A stretch of DNA of 35,784 bases, from assembly GCA_039111635.1 (NCBI GenBank), contig JBCAQO010000082.1, positions 1 to 35,784 of the forward strand. The letters are read 5' to 3'. Of the stretch, positions 11,168-21,784 are shown piece after piece (position 1 is the stretch's first letter; each line of letters opens with the position of its first letter). Source of the stretch: Heterobasidion occidentale. Its lineage: Eukaryota; Basidiomycota; Agaricomycetes; Russulales; Bondarzewiaceae. The notes under the pieces are model-generated. The model had not been told where the DNA came from. It made no database searches and saw only the letters and a list, made by a program, of their open reading frames with translations. The translations under genes were made by a program, and so were the position numbers.

Positions 11168-14100
11168 TCACGAAGGGGGCAATGAGAAATACGGTGGAGG
11201 AATAGGTGAGACGAGCCTAGGATCTATATGCTGCACCGGAACTGAGGCAGTGGACGAGCCTGGCATTACAAACCCTGTGCGTCCATGGCTGTACCAATTT
11301 CCGGTGGACGACAAGTTACCGTATTGTGGAAGAATGGAAGGGGGGGATGGTGCACCGACAACCCCATGTTCTGCATCTGATGGGTGCGAGCGCGATGACA
11401 GACTGCTGGATTCAAGTCGGCGCTGCTGATACGGACGCTCTCCATCAATCGGCTCACTGTGAGATGCAGCACCAGTACTAGGGCCACCGCTAGGCCGTTT
11501 GCGACCCCGTGTTCGTGCTGCAAAAAGTCCGCTAAAACGAGGGTTTGTCGAGAGGTGTGGATGGGTGTCAAGATATCGATTGATGCGCTCCAGAAGGTCA
11601 GTTTTTGTCCCATCTTCAGAGATACCCAGAGCAGATGCAATGTCTTGCAGCTCACTCTTGACCTTTCCAGCTAGCCCTCCGCTGAAAGATGATGTCCCGA
11701 GCGCACGCTGGGTCTGACGCTGCCGTTCTGCCTCGGCCCTTTTCTCCTTTTCTGCTTGCTCCTGCTGAGCTTTCGCTTCGCGACGAGCTTGATCTTCTCT
11801 CCATTCCTTGATAAGATCCTTAGAGGTAAGTATGCGAGATGTTGTATGGATACGTCTGGATGTGTTCGACTGCTTCTTTGAGTTCATCTGCTGATGCAAT
11901 GTAGCATTTTCGCGCCGCATGAGAGTACAGTGTGCCTCGGCAGCATTCCGCTGCGCCTCAATACTCTGTATAATCTCAGCTTGTGCTCGAATTACCTGTT
12001 GTGACTGTGGAGCGCTTCCTCTACTTGCTCTTTTGTTCGATAGCGGCTCGAGGTACAGGATGGTGGAGGTGATGGCGGAAGGGATGCGGTGGTGGTTAGA
12101 AGAGTGGATAGCTGTGAGTGCACCGTTTGTGACCGGGTTATTCGGGTGGTTGGCAGCACAGACATCTGGATTCAGGAGTGGCGATAGAATGGCAGGAATG
12201 TGGGCGTGAGGTTGCAGAGAGTTTGAGCGAGCATGGGTGGGAGTAGGGTGTTGTCTCAGCTGATGAGGGGATATACATAATGTCATGCTGGAGGTTATCG
12301 ATCGCGACAATGGCTGCAGCCGTGTCGTCTTCACCAATGGAGAATGCAATGTCAAAGGCAGCCTTCCAGTGTTCATAAACGTATTGGTCCCCTAGTTGCT
12401 GACGAAGTTGTTCCTCAGCCTGAGGAAGTGTGGTGTTTGGATTTAAAATAAAGTTCTTGATGATGGTCCATGCAGCAGAATCTTGACGAGGGTCTGCAAC
12501 ATCATAAGTACTGACCAGCGAGAGAACTCCAAAATGCGTACCATGGATGTTTGCACTATGCTCCGATGCCCCCCCCTCTTCATTTGTTGCTTGTGAGCCT
12601 CTATTCCTGTCTCCTGTGATGGTCTTGCTAGTATTACTGTGAGACTCGTCGATGTTGGGGATATCACCAATCACTTGTGAGGAGTCGGATGAGGAATCGG
12701 ATGAGGAATCGGACAAGGAATCAGATGAGGAATTGGAATTATTAGAATCCGAACAAGATGCTGTATTAATCATGTACTCAGGATCGTCTGAGGAAGGAAT
12801 GTCAAAAAAGTCGAGCGTCGTTGTGGGGTAAGAGGAAGGAGCATGTGAGTATGTCGAAGTTGTGTGGCTGGGCGCAAAATCAATGTCGGTGAAAATGTCT
12901 GCATTGAATGGACGGATTCCAGTCTTGCGCCATGCAGCAAGAATTGTTTCTACTGTGAAGGTAAGGTTTCGCACTGGCATATAGATGTTCACAACATTTT
13001 TCAATGCAACAACTTTGCCTGAACACGCATTCTGCCAGGCACTCTGCAATGGTCCAAATACCCCCACATCAAGTGGTTGAAGGCGATGTTCGTATGTGGA
13101 GGGAGACAGAATAGATGAATATTATGCTCGATAGCAAGCGAGCGCATACCATCAGCTGCATGTGAACCATGGCCATCATAAATAAGGAGAATTGGCTTTC
13201 CAGATTTGTTGTGCGCCTTTGCCTGGGGAATGAAAGATAATTCAAACCAACTTGCACATAGAAAATCCGATGTCCAACCATTTTCCGATGTGCCAAGTCT
13301 GGTATAAGAGAATCAGCAGGCCAAAATCAATAAATAGAAATCATTAAACATACATGATATTCTCATTCTGCTCTCCCCACCCTGGAAACATATCTCTTCC
13401 TGGAAATATAAAGCCTGGCAAGATATTTGTGCCATCGGCACAGATGCACTCAATAACAGTAACGAGCTCGAGACTGTCATTTTGTATCTTGATCCGAGCC
13501 CTTTGCTCTCGGCCATAGAATAACTTTCTTTTGTTGCCTTTCCGCCCACCTCCAAGCTGTATTCCCTTCTCGTCCATATTGTAGATATTCTCCCAGGGAA
13601 TATCATTTTCTCGTATGAAGGTATCAAGGAGCTTAAAGTGATGGTTGACAACAGTAGGATTAAAGGCATGCGCACGCTTCGGGTCAAGGCCAGAAGGACG
13701 CCCAAGGATGAGATTGAGATTCCGGTCCAAAAAGCGATGGATCCATTTGGGAGACGGAAAAGTCCCGCAAATGGCCTCAACCTTTGGACGGACTGTCTGC
13801 TTCGACACTGCATGTCCTGTGGATCCTAAGTACTGAAGCCATTCTACAAGAACTTTTTCCTGAGCATTGTTCAAAAGCTGTTGTCCTTCATGTGCATTCC
13901 TCGGAGCTGATGACTTTTTCAGGTAACGACGCCGCAGAGTAGAAACCGGAAGTTCAAAAGCAGCTGCTGCCTGAAGATAGCTCAAGTGCCTGCCATCTCG
14001 AATAGACTGACAAGCTTCTTCAAGAGTGGACTCACGAGCCTCTTTTGCCTTTGCTTTCTTTCCTGTTTGAGGATGGCATTTGAAGCAGAGAGTTTCTGAG

Positions 14101-14204
14101 GTATGTCCGACTCCTGCTCGAGGTTTGCCATCCGAACCTGTCGGAGTTTCAAAAAAGTCACCTCCCCGAAGGCCGAGGTCACTCTGCCCAACCTCTGTCG
14201 TCAA
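11168..14204 (-). pseudogene. Pogo-type DDE transposase (frameshifted)
   Basis: Exon 1 (13354 to about 14204) has a helix-turn-helix region (EEACQSIRDG...FELPVSTLRRRY), a CENP-B-like helix-turn-helix (FPSPKWIHRFLDRNLN) and the first catalytic Asp (IYNMDEKGIQ). An intron (13299-13353; GTATGT...ACCAG) leads to exon 2 with the second Asp (LLIYDGHGSH) and, after a one-base loss near 13090, the third (LQPLDVGVFGPLQ). A Ser/Asp repeat follows (12-base units, about 12676-12737). The frame changes again between 12138 and 12376. The C-terminal part has a charged coiled coil and a SAP-like DNA-binding segment (LQDIASALGISEDGTKTDLL). No in-frame ATG is visible in exon 1, so the true start is unresolved. 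Cut-and-paste activity is expected to be lost. Confidence 0.85.
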
Positions 14205-14513
14205 AGCATTTATTTTGAGATCAACCTCTGTACTGATCAGCCCGGAATTTTTTTCACAGAATCTTTATATGTGTCGAGTACCTGTACTGTTTATTACACA
14301 TTGTTTGGGGTATGAGATCTCTCGGATCTGGGCTCTTGAATTCGGCAGATAGCTATACTTGCATTCATTTGCTCCCTCCTGCTCCATGCGCTTTTTGTAC
14401 AGGCATATAAAAAAACATGGCTGTACTAATACTCCATGTAAGGCACCATAAATATTTACAAGAGAGAACTGCAAGCGCAGAAGAAAATACAGCGACTATT
14501 CACTACTGACCCG

Positions 14514-14538
14514 CTGTTCAACTCTGGTCCAAGCATAG
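14514..14538 (-). repeat. Right terminal inverted repeat of pogo-type element
   Basis: It is the exact reverse complement of 9784-9808, followed by TA at 14539-14540. About 230 bases of unassigned sequence separate it from the next retroelement. Confidence 0.9.
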
Positions 14539-14773
14539 TACCTCCAGGACTACTCTGAACCCGCTTGGACTGTTGAGAAGGCTCGTGCAGTCAACTGCAC
14601 TAGGAAAGAGAATGGAGAAAGAAGGTAATTGAACGCTTGACGTCTCTGTGTTCGATCTAGGAGCCGTTTGGTAGCTGATTACGACATGGATCGGCCAATC
14701 CGCACTAGTCAGGGTACAAAAGCGATGTTGTATTACAGCGTAATTAATCTAAAAAAAACTTACCTCGATCCGT

Positions 14774-15851
14774 TGATGAGCATGTACCCGCGCTAGGGTC
14801 CGAGGGAGGTATTCGGGAAGCTTTGGGGAGATACCGAACAGCGTTAGACGAGTACCGAAGATGCCGACTTGCACCGAACACGGTCGGTCCCCACCCGACC
14901 GACCGCAACCCTCCAAAGGACGTTCGGCAGCACTTGGGTCAGTTCGCCCACACTTCACGTACTTACCATGACCACACAGGGGTGTTACGATAGGTGGTTA
15001 CGAGATCGGAGCCAGTCTTCCGTGTCGGCCGATGTGCTCCGTGAGTCGGTCGGTCCTTATCGCTTATCTTCCCGACCTCCACATGGTCGGTCAAACGCGA
15101 TTTTGTACCATTACTTGGCCACCCTGGCCGTACGATACCTCTTCTTTATTTTCATTGGTTCTCCAACGCCTGTTCCGGCTACCTACGCTCGGGCGACGGA
15201 TCCCGAACGTTCGGGATTTCGCCATCGCTGATTAACTTTTACCTTGTCACCTTCGGAACCCATATGGACATCTCACCTACCTTCTTATCTTCTCTGATCG
15301 CTAAGGCTTGGCGCCCATTCGACATCTACTCTCATTTCTTGTTTAATATTTTACTTAGGGGCTCTGTTTACTATAAAAACCTACATACAACTCTGGAATA
15401 AACCAGCTTTCGCACCCCACAGTTCAGAGCTCATTCGCACTCGTCTCAACCATCAAAATCGTCTTCGTCGACTCCCGAAAACTTGTCATCCCCGTTGTTC
15501 GGCCTTGTTCGCGTTCGTACTCGTCTCTTCGCTCGTACCCCTCGTCCTCCCTCGTATATTGTCAGAGTCCTGTGTGGCTCTTGAAGCACGTAGTTGTCGG
15601 TCGCGACACTACTTTCTCGTTACCGACCGAATCCCCGACTTGACCGACCGAACGTTCGGTCGGTGTTCGACGCAGTCCCGAAACCGTTCGGGCGCTATAA
15701 TCTCACACTCCTCGCTGCTTCTCAGTACGCCATCGATTTCTAAAGTCATCACTAACAATTCCTTGTGTATTAGATACTAGCTCCAGCACCCCTTGCATTA
15801 GAGGTTGTTTTGGTGTTGTGCTCGGCACTTAGAGCCACCTCTAGCGTAACA
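14774..15851 (+). repeat. 5' LTR of copy A (1078 bases)
   Basis: It begins TGATGAGCATG, ends GCGTAACA, and by eye is the same as 21785-22862 and 31894-32971. A TATA box (TATAAAAA, 15372-15379) is followed by AATAAA (15397-15402). A 22-base perfect palindrome with arm ACCGACCGAAC occupies 15643-15664. The primer-binding-site candidate TGGAGCCCACCGCGAGG follows at 15855-15871. Confidence 0.9.
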
Positions 15852-15993
15852 TTTTGGAGCCCACCGCGAGGGGTTAGTATTCAAAATTACCTCAAGGAAT
15901 CTACGTCGCTCGTCCCGACCAACAGCGGAGCGCGAAGAACGACAAACAGTTATCGATAGCTTCAATACTCAGGAAACATCTGCCGACCGAAGT

Positions 15994-18723
15994 TTGTTCG
16001 GAGACGCCGATATAGTCCCGGAGCATCTATCCCACCATCACTATCTTGATCTTGAATCCTCGCCATCGCTCTCGCCGCCACCCGACTCCACTTTCTTCTT
16101 AACCCCACCGTCGTCGCCGAACCGATCGCTACTCCCGCCGATTTCCCCCATCCTCGACCTTGCGCTCTTAGAACAATCACCCCTGTCTCCTATACCATCT
16201 CTCCACGACTCCATCTCACCGTTAATCCCACGCAGCCCCGTCTTCTGGACGCCGACCATCCGACCAACTTCGCTAGAACGCTCCTTCGAACCAGCGACTC
16301 CATCCCCGATCACCTTAGCAAACAATACCTTCTCCCCCACCTTTGACTTTCTCACTATGGCAACCCCATCCATGCCCGCTCGTGGAGATCGAACGGCCCC
16401 GACCTTTGACCCCCATCAACCCCGCGAATTGAGACGATATTTCGCCGATCTGGACTTCCACTTCGTTCGGTCTGCGGTAGAAGACGAGCAGGAAAGGAAG
16501 AAACACGCTTGCCGATTCCTGGACGTCGACACCTGTGAGCTTTGGGAATCGCTCACCACTTTCACCGACGCCACGAAGACATTCAAGGAGTTCTGCGAAG
16601 AAGTCTACAGACTGTACCCCGGATCAGAGGAAGAGCGCAAATGGTCGGTATCGGATATGGACAAGCTAGTCGGCGAAACGAGCAGGGTCGGCATCTTGTC
16701 TCTCAGCGAACTCGGCGACTATCATCGGCGATTTCTGGCGATCACGGTATTCCTCCTCAGCAAGGCACGAATCTCGGTCGCCGAACAAGGACGCGCCTTC
16801 GCTAGAGGATTCCAACCGGAGCTATGGGCAAGAATCTCTCAACGTCTACAACTCAAGTTCCCCGATCATTTCCCAGACGACCCGTACAACCTCCAGGACA
16901 TCCACGATGCGGCCCGATTCGTCTTGCACGGCACCACAGCCGCCTACAGCACTACGTCTACCGACATCTCTCGAGCAGCCCCCGCCGCGCCGCCCACCAA
17001 CGCGATCAAGGCCGAAGACCTGGCGACCATGTTCGAACGACTCACCGACACCTTCGTCAAGGCCATTGCAGCTCAAGGGACGTCCAGGCCAGCCGATCGA
17101 CCATCCCGACAACCAGGACAAGGCGGCGACAACTGCATGTTCTGCGGCAGTCCCGAACACTTCATGCGCGCCTGTCCCGAGGTCACCGAATACATTCGGA
17201 TCGGCAAATGCAAGCGGAATATCGAAGGGAAGGTTGTATTGTCAAGTGGGGCATTCGTACCCAGAGAAATCACGGGTAGTAATCTGAAGGACCGAGTTGA
17301 CGAATGGCACCGCAGGAATCCAGGCCAGTTGGCGACTGGACAGATGATGTTTACGGTAAACGCGGCGCCGACTCACCCGATGACGATAGCCTCCCGTCGC
17401 GATTCACCCTCATTGCTGGAGGTCACCCCGACTTACCAACTCACCGACGTCCAGCGAATCGCAAGCCTCGAACGCGAACTATTCACACTCCGAACGCGGG
17501 GCGCGAGGGCACGCGAAATGGCGCAGACGGGACGTTCGGCATCTACCCCTTCACCGGCCCCCGAACGACGAGCAAGGACCGAAACTCCCGAACCCGAGCC
17601 CCGACCGACATCCCCGACTCAGCGACCGCCCCCGGTACCAGCCAAGGACGATGCTCCAATCCACCCATACGCCAAAGCCCAGGACGCCACCTACGCACCA
17701 CCGCACGAGCGCAACATGGGAGCCCCGGCGAAGATACCCTCGGCAAAGAAGGACGCTCCGGCCTACAAAACTACGGCGCCGATCTACGACGAGAAGGTAG
17801 CAGCCGAGGTCTACAACAGGGCGATGGCCACTCAGGTGACGCTTACCCAGCGCGAACTACTCTCCCTCTCCGCCGAAGTCCGTTCGCAGGTCAGGGAAGC
17901 CACGTCAGCACGCCGATCGCCTACCAAAGACGCCAGCAATGTTCGGACCTTCTACCAAGATGCCGATCTACCCTATGCCATCGACGATCTCGAACCACCG
18001 ACTCGACCGACCGTCTCCTCCTTCGTCAATGTCCTGCACCAGCCTGAAACACCTCCACCTGGCGCGATCATCATCCCCGACACGTACGAAACATATCTGA
18101 AGAGTCTACAGCCCGGTCAGATTCCTCTGCCGTTGATAGTCGCTAAAGAATCTTCTGCCCTAAGGTCCATTGTTCCCCTCGTCGATCACCAACAGGAAGT
18201 CGAATGCGTCATTGACCCGGGTTCACAAGTCATCGCCATGTCGGAAGGCATTTGCAATGAACTGGCGCTCATATACGACCCCGAAATTGTCCTCAATATG
18301 CAGTCGGCGAATGGCGAAATCGACCGATCCTTGGGCCTGGCACGCAACGTGCCATTCCTCATCGGCGACATCACCCTGTACCTCCAAGTCCACATCATTC
18401 GGAACCCAGCCTACGACGTTCTCCTCGGTCGGCCCTTCGACATCCTCACCGAAAGTATCGTCAAAAATTATTCAAACGAAGACCAGACGATCACCATCAG
18501 ACCCGAACACGGGACGACGAGCCACCATTCCAACGATCAGACGAGGACCCCCTCGAGTCCTTCACCGAAGACAAGCGGGTTTTCGCGACTCGATGAATTG
18601 ATCCGAGATCAAGGAGAAGTTGCACTGATCATTTCCACCGATCATGATACCCCCAATTTCCCACTTATCCAAGCGTCCTCAGATTTCCATTCTCTATCTC
18701 CCTTTTTCCGCTCCAACTCATAG
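15994..18723 (+). CDS. Gag-protease polyprotein of copy A (altered C-terminus)
   Basis: The frame is open from the LTR end. The first in-frame ATG is at 16357 (MATPSMPARGDRTAP), so the earlier Pro/Ser-rich 121 codons need a non-AUG start or may be untranslated. Through the protease domain it matches copy B residue for residue: capsid-like region, CCHC knuckle (CMFCGSPEHFMRAC) and the retroviral-type protease motif VIDPGSQV. A missing GA dinucleotide near 18500 (ATCAGACCC against ATCAGAGACCC in copy B) then shifts the frame. The tail therefore runs directly into the pol frame (DELIRDQGEVAL) and stops at 18721, just past the internal deletion. It could supply gag but no polymerase. Confidence 0.8.
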   Translation: MFGDADIVPEHLSHHHYLDLESSPSLSPPPDSTFFLTPPSSPNRSLLPPISPILDLALLEQSPLSPIPSLHDSISPLIPRSPVFWTPTIRPTSLERSFEPATPSPITLANNTFSPTFDFLTMATPSMPARGDRTAPTFDPHQPRELRRYFADLDFHFVRSAVEDEQERKKHACRFLDVDTCELWESLTTFTDATKTFKEFCEEVYRLYPGSEEERKWSVSDMDKLVGETSRVGILSLSELGDYHRRFLAITVFLLSKARISVAEQGRAFARGFQPELWARISQRLQLKFPDHFPDDPYNLQDIHDAARFVLHGTTAAYSTTSTDISRAAPAAPPTNAIKAEDLATMFERLTDTFVKAIAAQGTSRPADRPSRQPGQGGDNCMFCGSPEHFMRACPEVTEYIRIGKCKRNIEGKVVLSSGAFVPREITGSNLKDRVDEWHRRNPGQLATGQMMFTVNAAPTHPMTIASRRDSPSLLEVTPTYQLTDVQRIASLERELFTLRTRGARAREMAQTGRSASTPSPAPERRARTETPEPEPRPTSPTQRPPPVPAKDDAPIHPYAKAQDATYAPPHERNMGAPAKIPSAKKDAPAYKTTAPIYDEKVAAEVYNRAMATQVTLTQRELLSLSAEVRSQVREATSARRSPTKDASNVRTFYQDADLPYAIDDLEPPTRPTVSSFVNVLHQPETPPPGAIIIPDTYETYLKSLQPGQIPLPLIVAKESSALRSIVPLVDHQQEVECVIDPGSQVIAMSEGICNELALIYDPEIVLNMQSANGEIDRSLGLARNVPFLIGDITLYLQVHIIRNPAYDVLLGRPFDILTESIVKNYSNEDQTITIRPEHGTTSHHSNDQTRTPSSPSPKTSGFSRLDELIRDQGEVALIISTDHDTPNFPLIQASSDFHSLSPFFRSNS

Positions 18724-18769
18724 CCCCAACCACTGACTGAGGACAGTCAGGATTTCAGTAGGGAGGAGA

Positions 18770-19842
18770 TGATGAGCATGCACCCGCGCTAGGGTCCGAG
18801 GGAGGTATTTGGGAAGCTTTGGGGAGATACCGAACAGCGCTAGACAAATACCGAAGACGCCGACTCGCACCGAACACGGTCGGTCCCTACCCGACCGACC
18901 GCAAGCCACCGAAGGACGTTCGGCAGCACTTGGGTCAGTTCGCTTACACTTCACATACTTACCGTAACCGCACAGGAGTGTTACAATAGGTGTTTACGAG
19001 ATCGGAGCCAGTATTCCGGGTCGGCCGATGTGCTCCGTGAGTCGGTCGCTCCTTATCGCTTATCTTCCCGACTTCCACATGGTCGGTCAAATGTGATCTT
19101 GCACCATTACTTGGCCACCCTGGTCGTACGTTACTTCCTTCCTATTTTCATTGGTTCTTCAACGCCTGTTCCTGCTACCTACGCTCGGGCGACGGATCCC
19201 GAACGTCGGGATTTCGCCATCGCTGATTAACTTTTACCTTATCACCTTCGGAACCCATATGGACATCTCACCTACCTTCTTATCTTCTCTGTTCGCTAGG
19301 GCTTGGCGCCCAGTCGACATCTACTCTCATTTCTTGTTCAATATCTTACTTAGGGGCTCTGTTTACTATAAAAACCTACATACAACTCTGGAATAAACCA
19401 GCTTTCGCACCCCACAGTTCAGAGCTCATCCGCACTCGTCGCAACCATCGAAATCGTCTTCGTCGACTTCCGAAAACTTGTCATCCTCGTCGTTCGGCCT
19501 CATTCGCGTTCGTACTCGTCTCTTCGCTCGTAACCCCCGTCCTCCCTCGTATATTGTCAGAGTCCCGTGTGGCTCTTGAAGCACGTAGTTGTCGGTCGCG
19601 ACACTACCTTCTCGTTACCGACCGAATCCCCGACACAACCGACCGAACGTTCGGTCGGTGTTCGGTGCAGTCCCGAAACCGTTCGGCGCTATAATCTCAC
19701 ACTCCCCGTTGCTTCTCAGTACGCCTTCAATTTCTAAAGTCATCACTAACAATTCCTTGTGTATTAGATACTAGCTCCAGCACCCGCATTAGAGGTTGTT
19801 TTAGTGTTGTGCTCAGCACTTAGAGCCACCTCTAGCGTATCA
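18770..19842 (+). repeat. 3' LTR of copy A (1073 bases, divergent)
   Basis: It begins TGATGAGCATGCACCCG and ends GCGTATCA. By eye it has about 20 substitutions against the 5' LTR in the first 250 bases, plus small indels later. It keeps the 22-base palindrome (19638-19659) and the TATA region. It is clearly older than the 5' LTR of the same element. The base after its end starts transposase-gene sequence. Confidence 0.9.
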
Positions 19843-21784
19843 GCGGCGCTCGTCTTTCCCATACCATCGTGGTGTGCTCCGAACTGTCTCGCGGCGCATA
19901 CCCCCAATGCCTGCGAGCTCCGTGGGGCAATAGAAAGTGATGGTGGCAGAATGGTATATCGACAATCGTCCCTTAAAGCGAGGCAAGTCATCTGCAGAGA
20001 TATCGTCTGCGGTGATGTCATGCTCGCCATGTCCGTAGAGTTGCTCGAATAAGAAGTGTTGCATTAATGTTTTCAATTCGGGGCCTGTGCGGCCAAGTTC
20101 CTGCGCGAGGTCATAGATCATCTTGGTGTGTGCTGCTCAAGAGGATCTCGACTTAGAAATGATTTTCGGCATGAGGAGCAAGAGCTGACCTGATTTCAAA
20201 GCAAGTTTTACCATCGACTGGGTATGTGGCCCATCGACATCCTCTGCATCTCGTAAATCACTGTATCTTGCATCTTCGGCATCTTCAATATCTTCTTCGG
20301 CGCGCAAACCAGCTTCTCGATAAGCATCTGAAAGTACATCTCCATCAAGCATCCCACGGCGTGTGAATTCCGTTCGTGCCGCTGCTAGCTGACTATTTCG
20401 GGTGTTGATACGGAGGATCTGGCCGAGGGGCATATGCTTATTTGTCCGGCGCCACGGTTTCTTGACGGCTTCAATATGTTTTGACTCGGTGATTGAGGAT
20501 GAAAGTCCATTAGGGGAGCCATACTGTTTGATCCTTGTAACATAATGTACGAGTGAATGCTGACGCGGGGGGAAAAACCCATCCGGCCGGATGCCAGACT
20601 CCTGAAATATGACACGGTAGTGATGAAACCGGGTAAGCGCATGGTCCATAGCATTGAGGGTGGTTGTTGTGTGCGCGGAATGCCGTGCACGGTAACAGAA
20701 GTCAAGAAATGCCGCGACTGATTGAACCATGGCATCAGGCACATATCCGACAATTGCAGGAAGAAAGACCTGTAACTTATGTTATCAAATTTCTAAGTCA
20801 GCCATCTTATCAAAGCGTACCTTCATGAGCGCCTTCGAATCGTCGCCAGTCCATTGTTTGAAATTGCGTCCTTCAGGGAATCGTCGAAGGCCAGGGAAGG
20901 CAGGGACTACGGCAATCCTACGCAGCAATTATCAGTCTGGGCTGGTGTTGAATCCTATATAGAAACATACCTGCGATCAATATCGTCGAGGATCTTCTTT
21001 GCCTCTGTCGATCCATGTGTCAACTCGAGGTAGTCCTGGATCCATGTCACGAGATGATCTTTGAAAGTTCCTTTGATGAGTTGATGAAGTAAATCCGGAG
21101 TGATCAGTTCATAGATATCGGCACGAGGGAAAAAATCTGTGAATGGCTAGTGCAGGAATGTTAAGTGACAAATGAAACAACAGACTCTTAATACTCACGA
21201 TGACATTCTCAACGACGCCATAAGTGTACCATAGGGTTTCAGAATCAAAAGTCTCTTGGAGCTGATGGGTATGTGCGTGAAAGCGCGGGTCTCCGGCATC
21301 ATCAAAAGCGCCCCTATGCGGTTGCGCAAGACATCTGATTGTGAAATGCTTAGTTCGAGATAAGAGCACATGGAGATTATAAACTCACCCCGGACACCAT
21401 CCTTGCACAATTCCAGCCAACACGACTTGCTCGGGATAGTCGGCAATGAACGGCCGATTTCATAGATTGCGCGCCGAAAGTGCCCATCTGGGCAGCGCAA
21501 GACAACTGGGCTTGTCATTCCATCCCGCAATGGGCTGAGTATGTGTGCAATCAATGCATGGTAGAGCTGCTTGCGAAAAAGGCGGTATTCATTATCTTCT
21601 GTGAATTGTCGACAAGCTTTTGTATGTCAGCAAAAGTGAGATAGCGAAAGGAGATACATACTCTTGGGGATTGACAAAAATGATAAAGGAATCAAGCCAC
21701 ATCCGTGAGCACGCCGCGCAGAGTTGTCTAGATTCCCAACTGAGATATAGAGCGGGTGAAATTCTGTGTTGCCCGTGCCGACGG
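19843..21784 (-). pseudogene. Plavaka-like transposase gene, 3' segment
   Basis: This is the downstream part of the transposase gene split by copy B. Minus-strand exons run 21662-21784, 21389-21598, 21199-21334, 20971-21146, 20821-20917, 20190-20769 and 19843-20121, with introns of 51-68 bases and GT...AG ends. Conserved blocks recognised from Agaricomycete transposase genes include [108 protein letters not shown] and YHSATITFYCP. One base is missing near 21453 (the GRSL/PFIADY frames). The gene stops at 19843 where the LTR of copy A begins, so its 3' end is lost. I place it in the Plavaka group from memory of motifs. Catalytic residues are not assigned. Confidence 0.8.
21781..21784. repeat. 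Left target-site duplication of copy B (ACGG)
   Basis: ACGG precedes the 5' LTR and ACGG follows the 3' LTR at 32972-32975. Removing the element plus one copy restores an uninterrupted transposase frame (minus strand ...ACA GTA TCC GTC GGC ACG..., T-V-S-V-G-T). This fixes the duplication at four bases. Confidence 0.9.

Larger units (their letters stand above)
9784..14538 (-). mobile_element. Pogo-type (Tc1/mariner) DNA transposon with intact ends
   Basis: Perfect inverted repeats of 25 bases close the element: CTATGCTTGGACC... at 9784-9808 and its reverse complement at 14514-14538. Each is flanked outside by TA, the target duplication of the Tc1/mariner/pogo superfamily. The 4755-base element carries one transposase gene on the minus strand (11168-14204). 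It also holds about 1.36 kb without recognisable coding on the left. Ends plus a near-complete transposase mean it was active relatively recently, but the transposase is now frameshifted. Confidence 0.85.
14774..19842 (+). mobile_element. Ty3/Gypsy element copy A: internally deleted, recombinant
   Basis: It comprises a 5' LTR (14774-15851), the gag-protease region, then a jump near 18703-18707 straight to the last 60 bases before the polypurine tract and the 3' LTR (18770-19842). Relative to copy B about 6.1 kb is missing, covering nearly all of pol and the 3' module. The 5' part through gag is almost identical to copy B at a constant offset of 7011. The 3' LTR and its polypurine region differ clearly. 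Flanking bases (CCGT left, GCGG right) do not form a target duplication. The left flank is not recognisably the continuation of the transposase gene interrupted on the right. Confidence 0.85.

Noticed and set aside
14700..14773. Left flank of copy A as continuation of the transposase gene
   Set aside because: Its minus strand offers a GTAAGT donor after ACGGATCGAG, but no following sequence resembles the family's conserved C-terminus and the flanks lack a shared duplication.
14869..15231. 120-codon open frame repeated in every young LTR (also 21880, 31989), plus 67- and 91-codon frames
   Set aside because: They lie in non-coding LTR sequence and recur only because the LTR is repeated. In the older LTRs they are broken. 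No protein features.
17304..18047. 247-codon plus-strand frame inside gag (and the same at 24315), with many minus-strand frames over gag and pol
   Set aside because: These are shadows of the high-GC gag and pol genes in other frames. They are identical between copies only because the DNA is identical.
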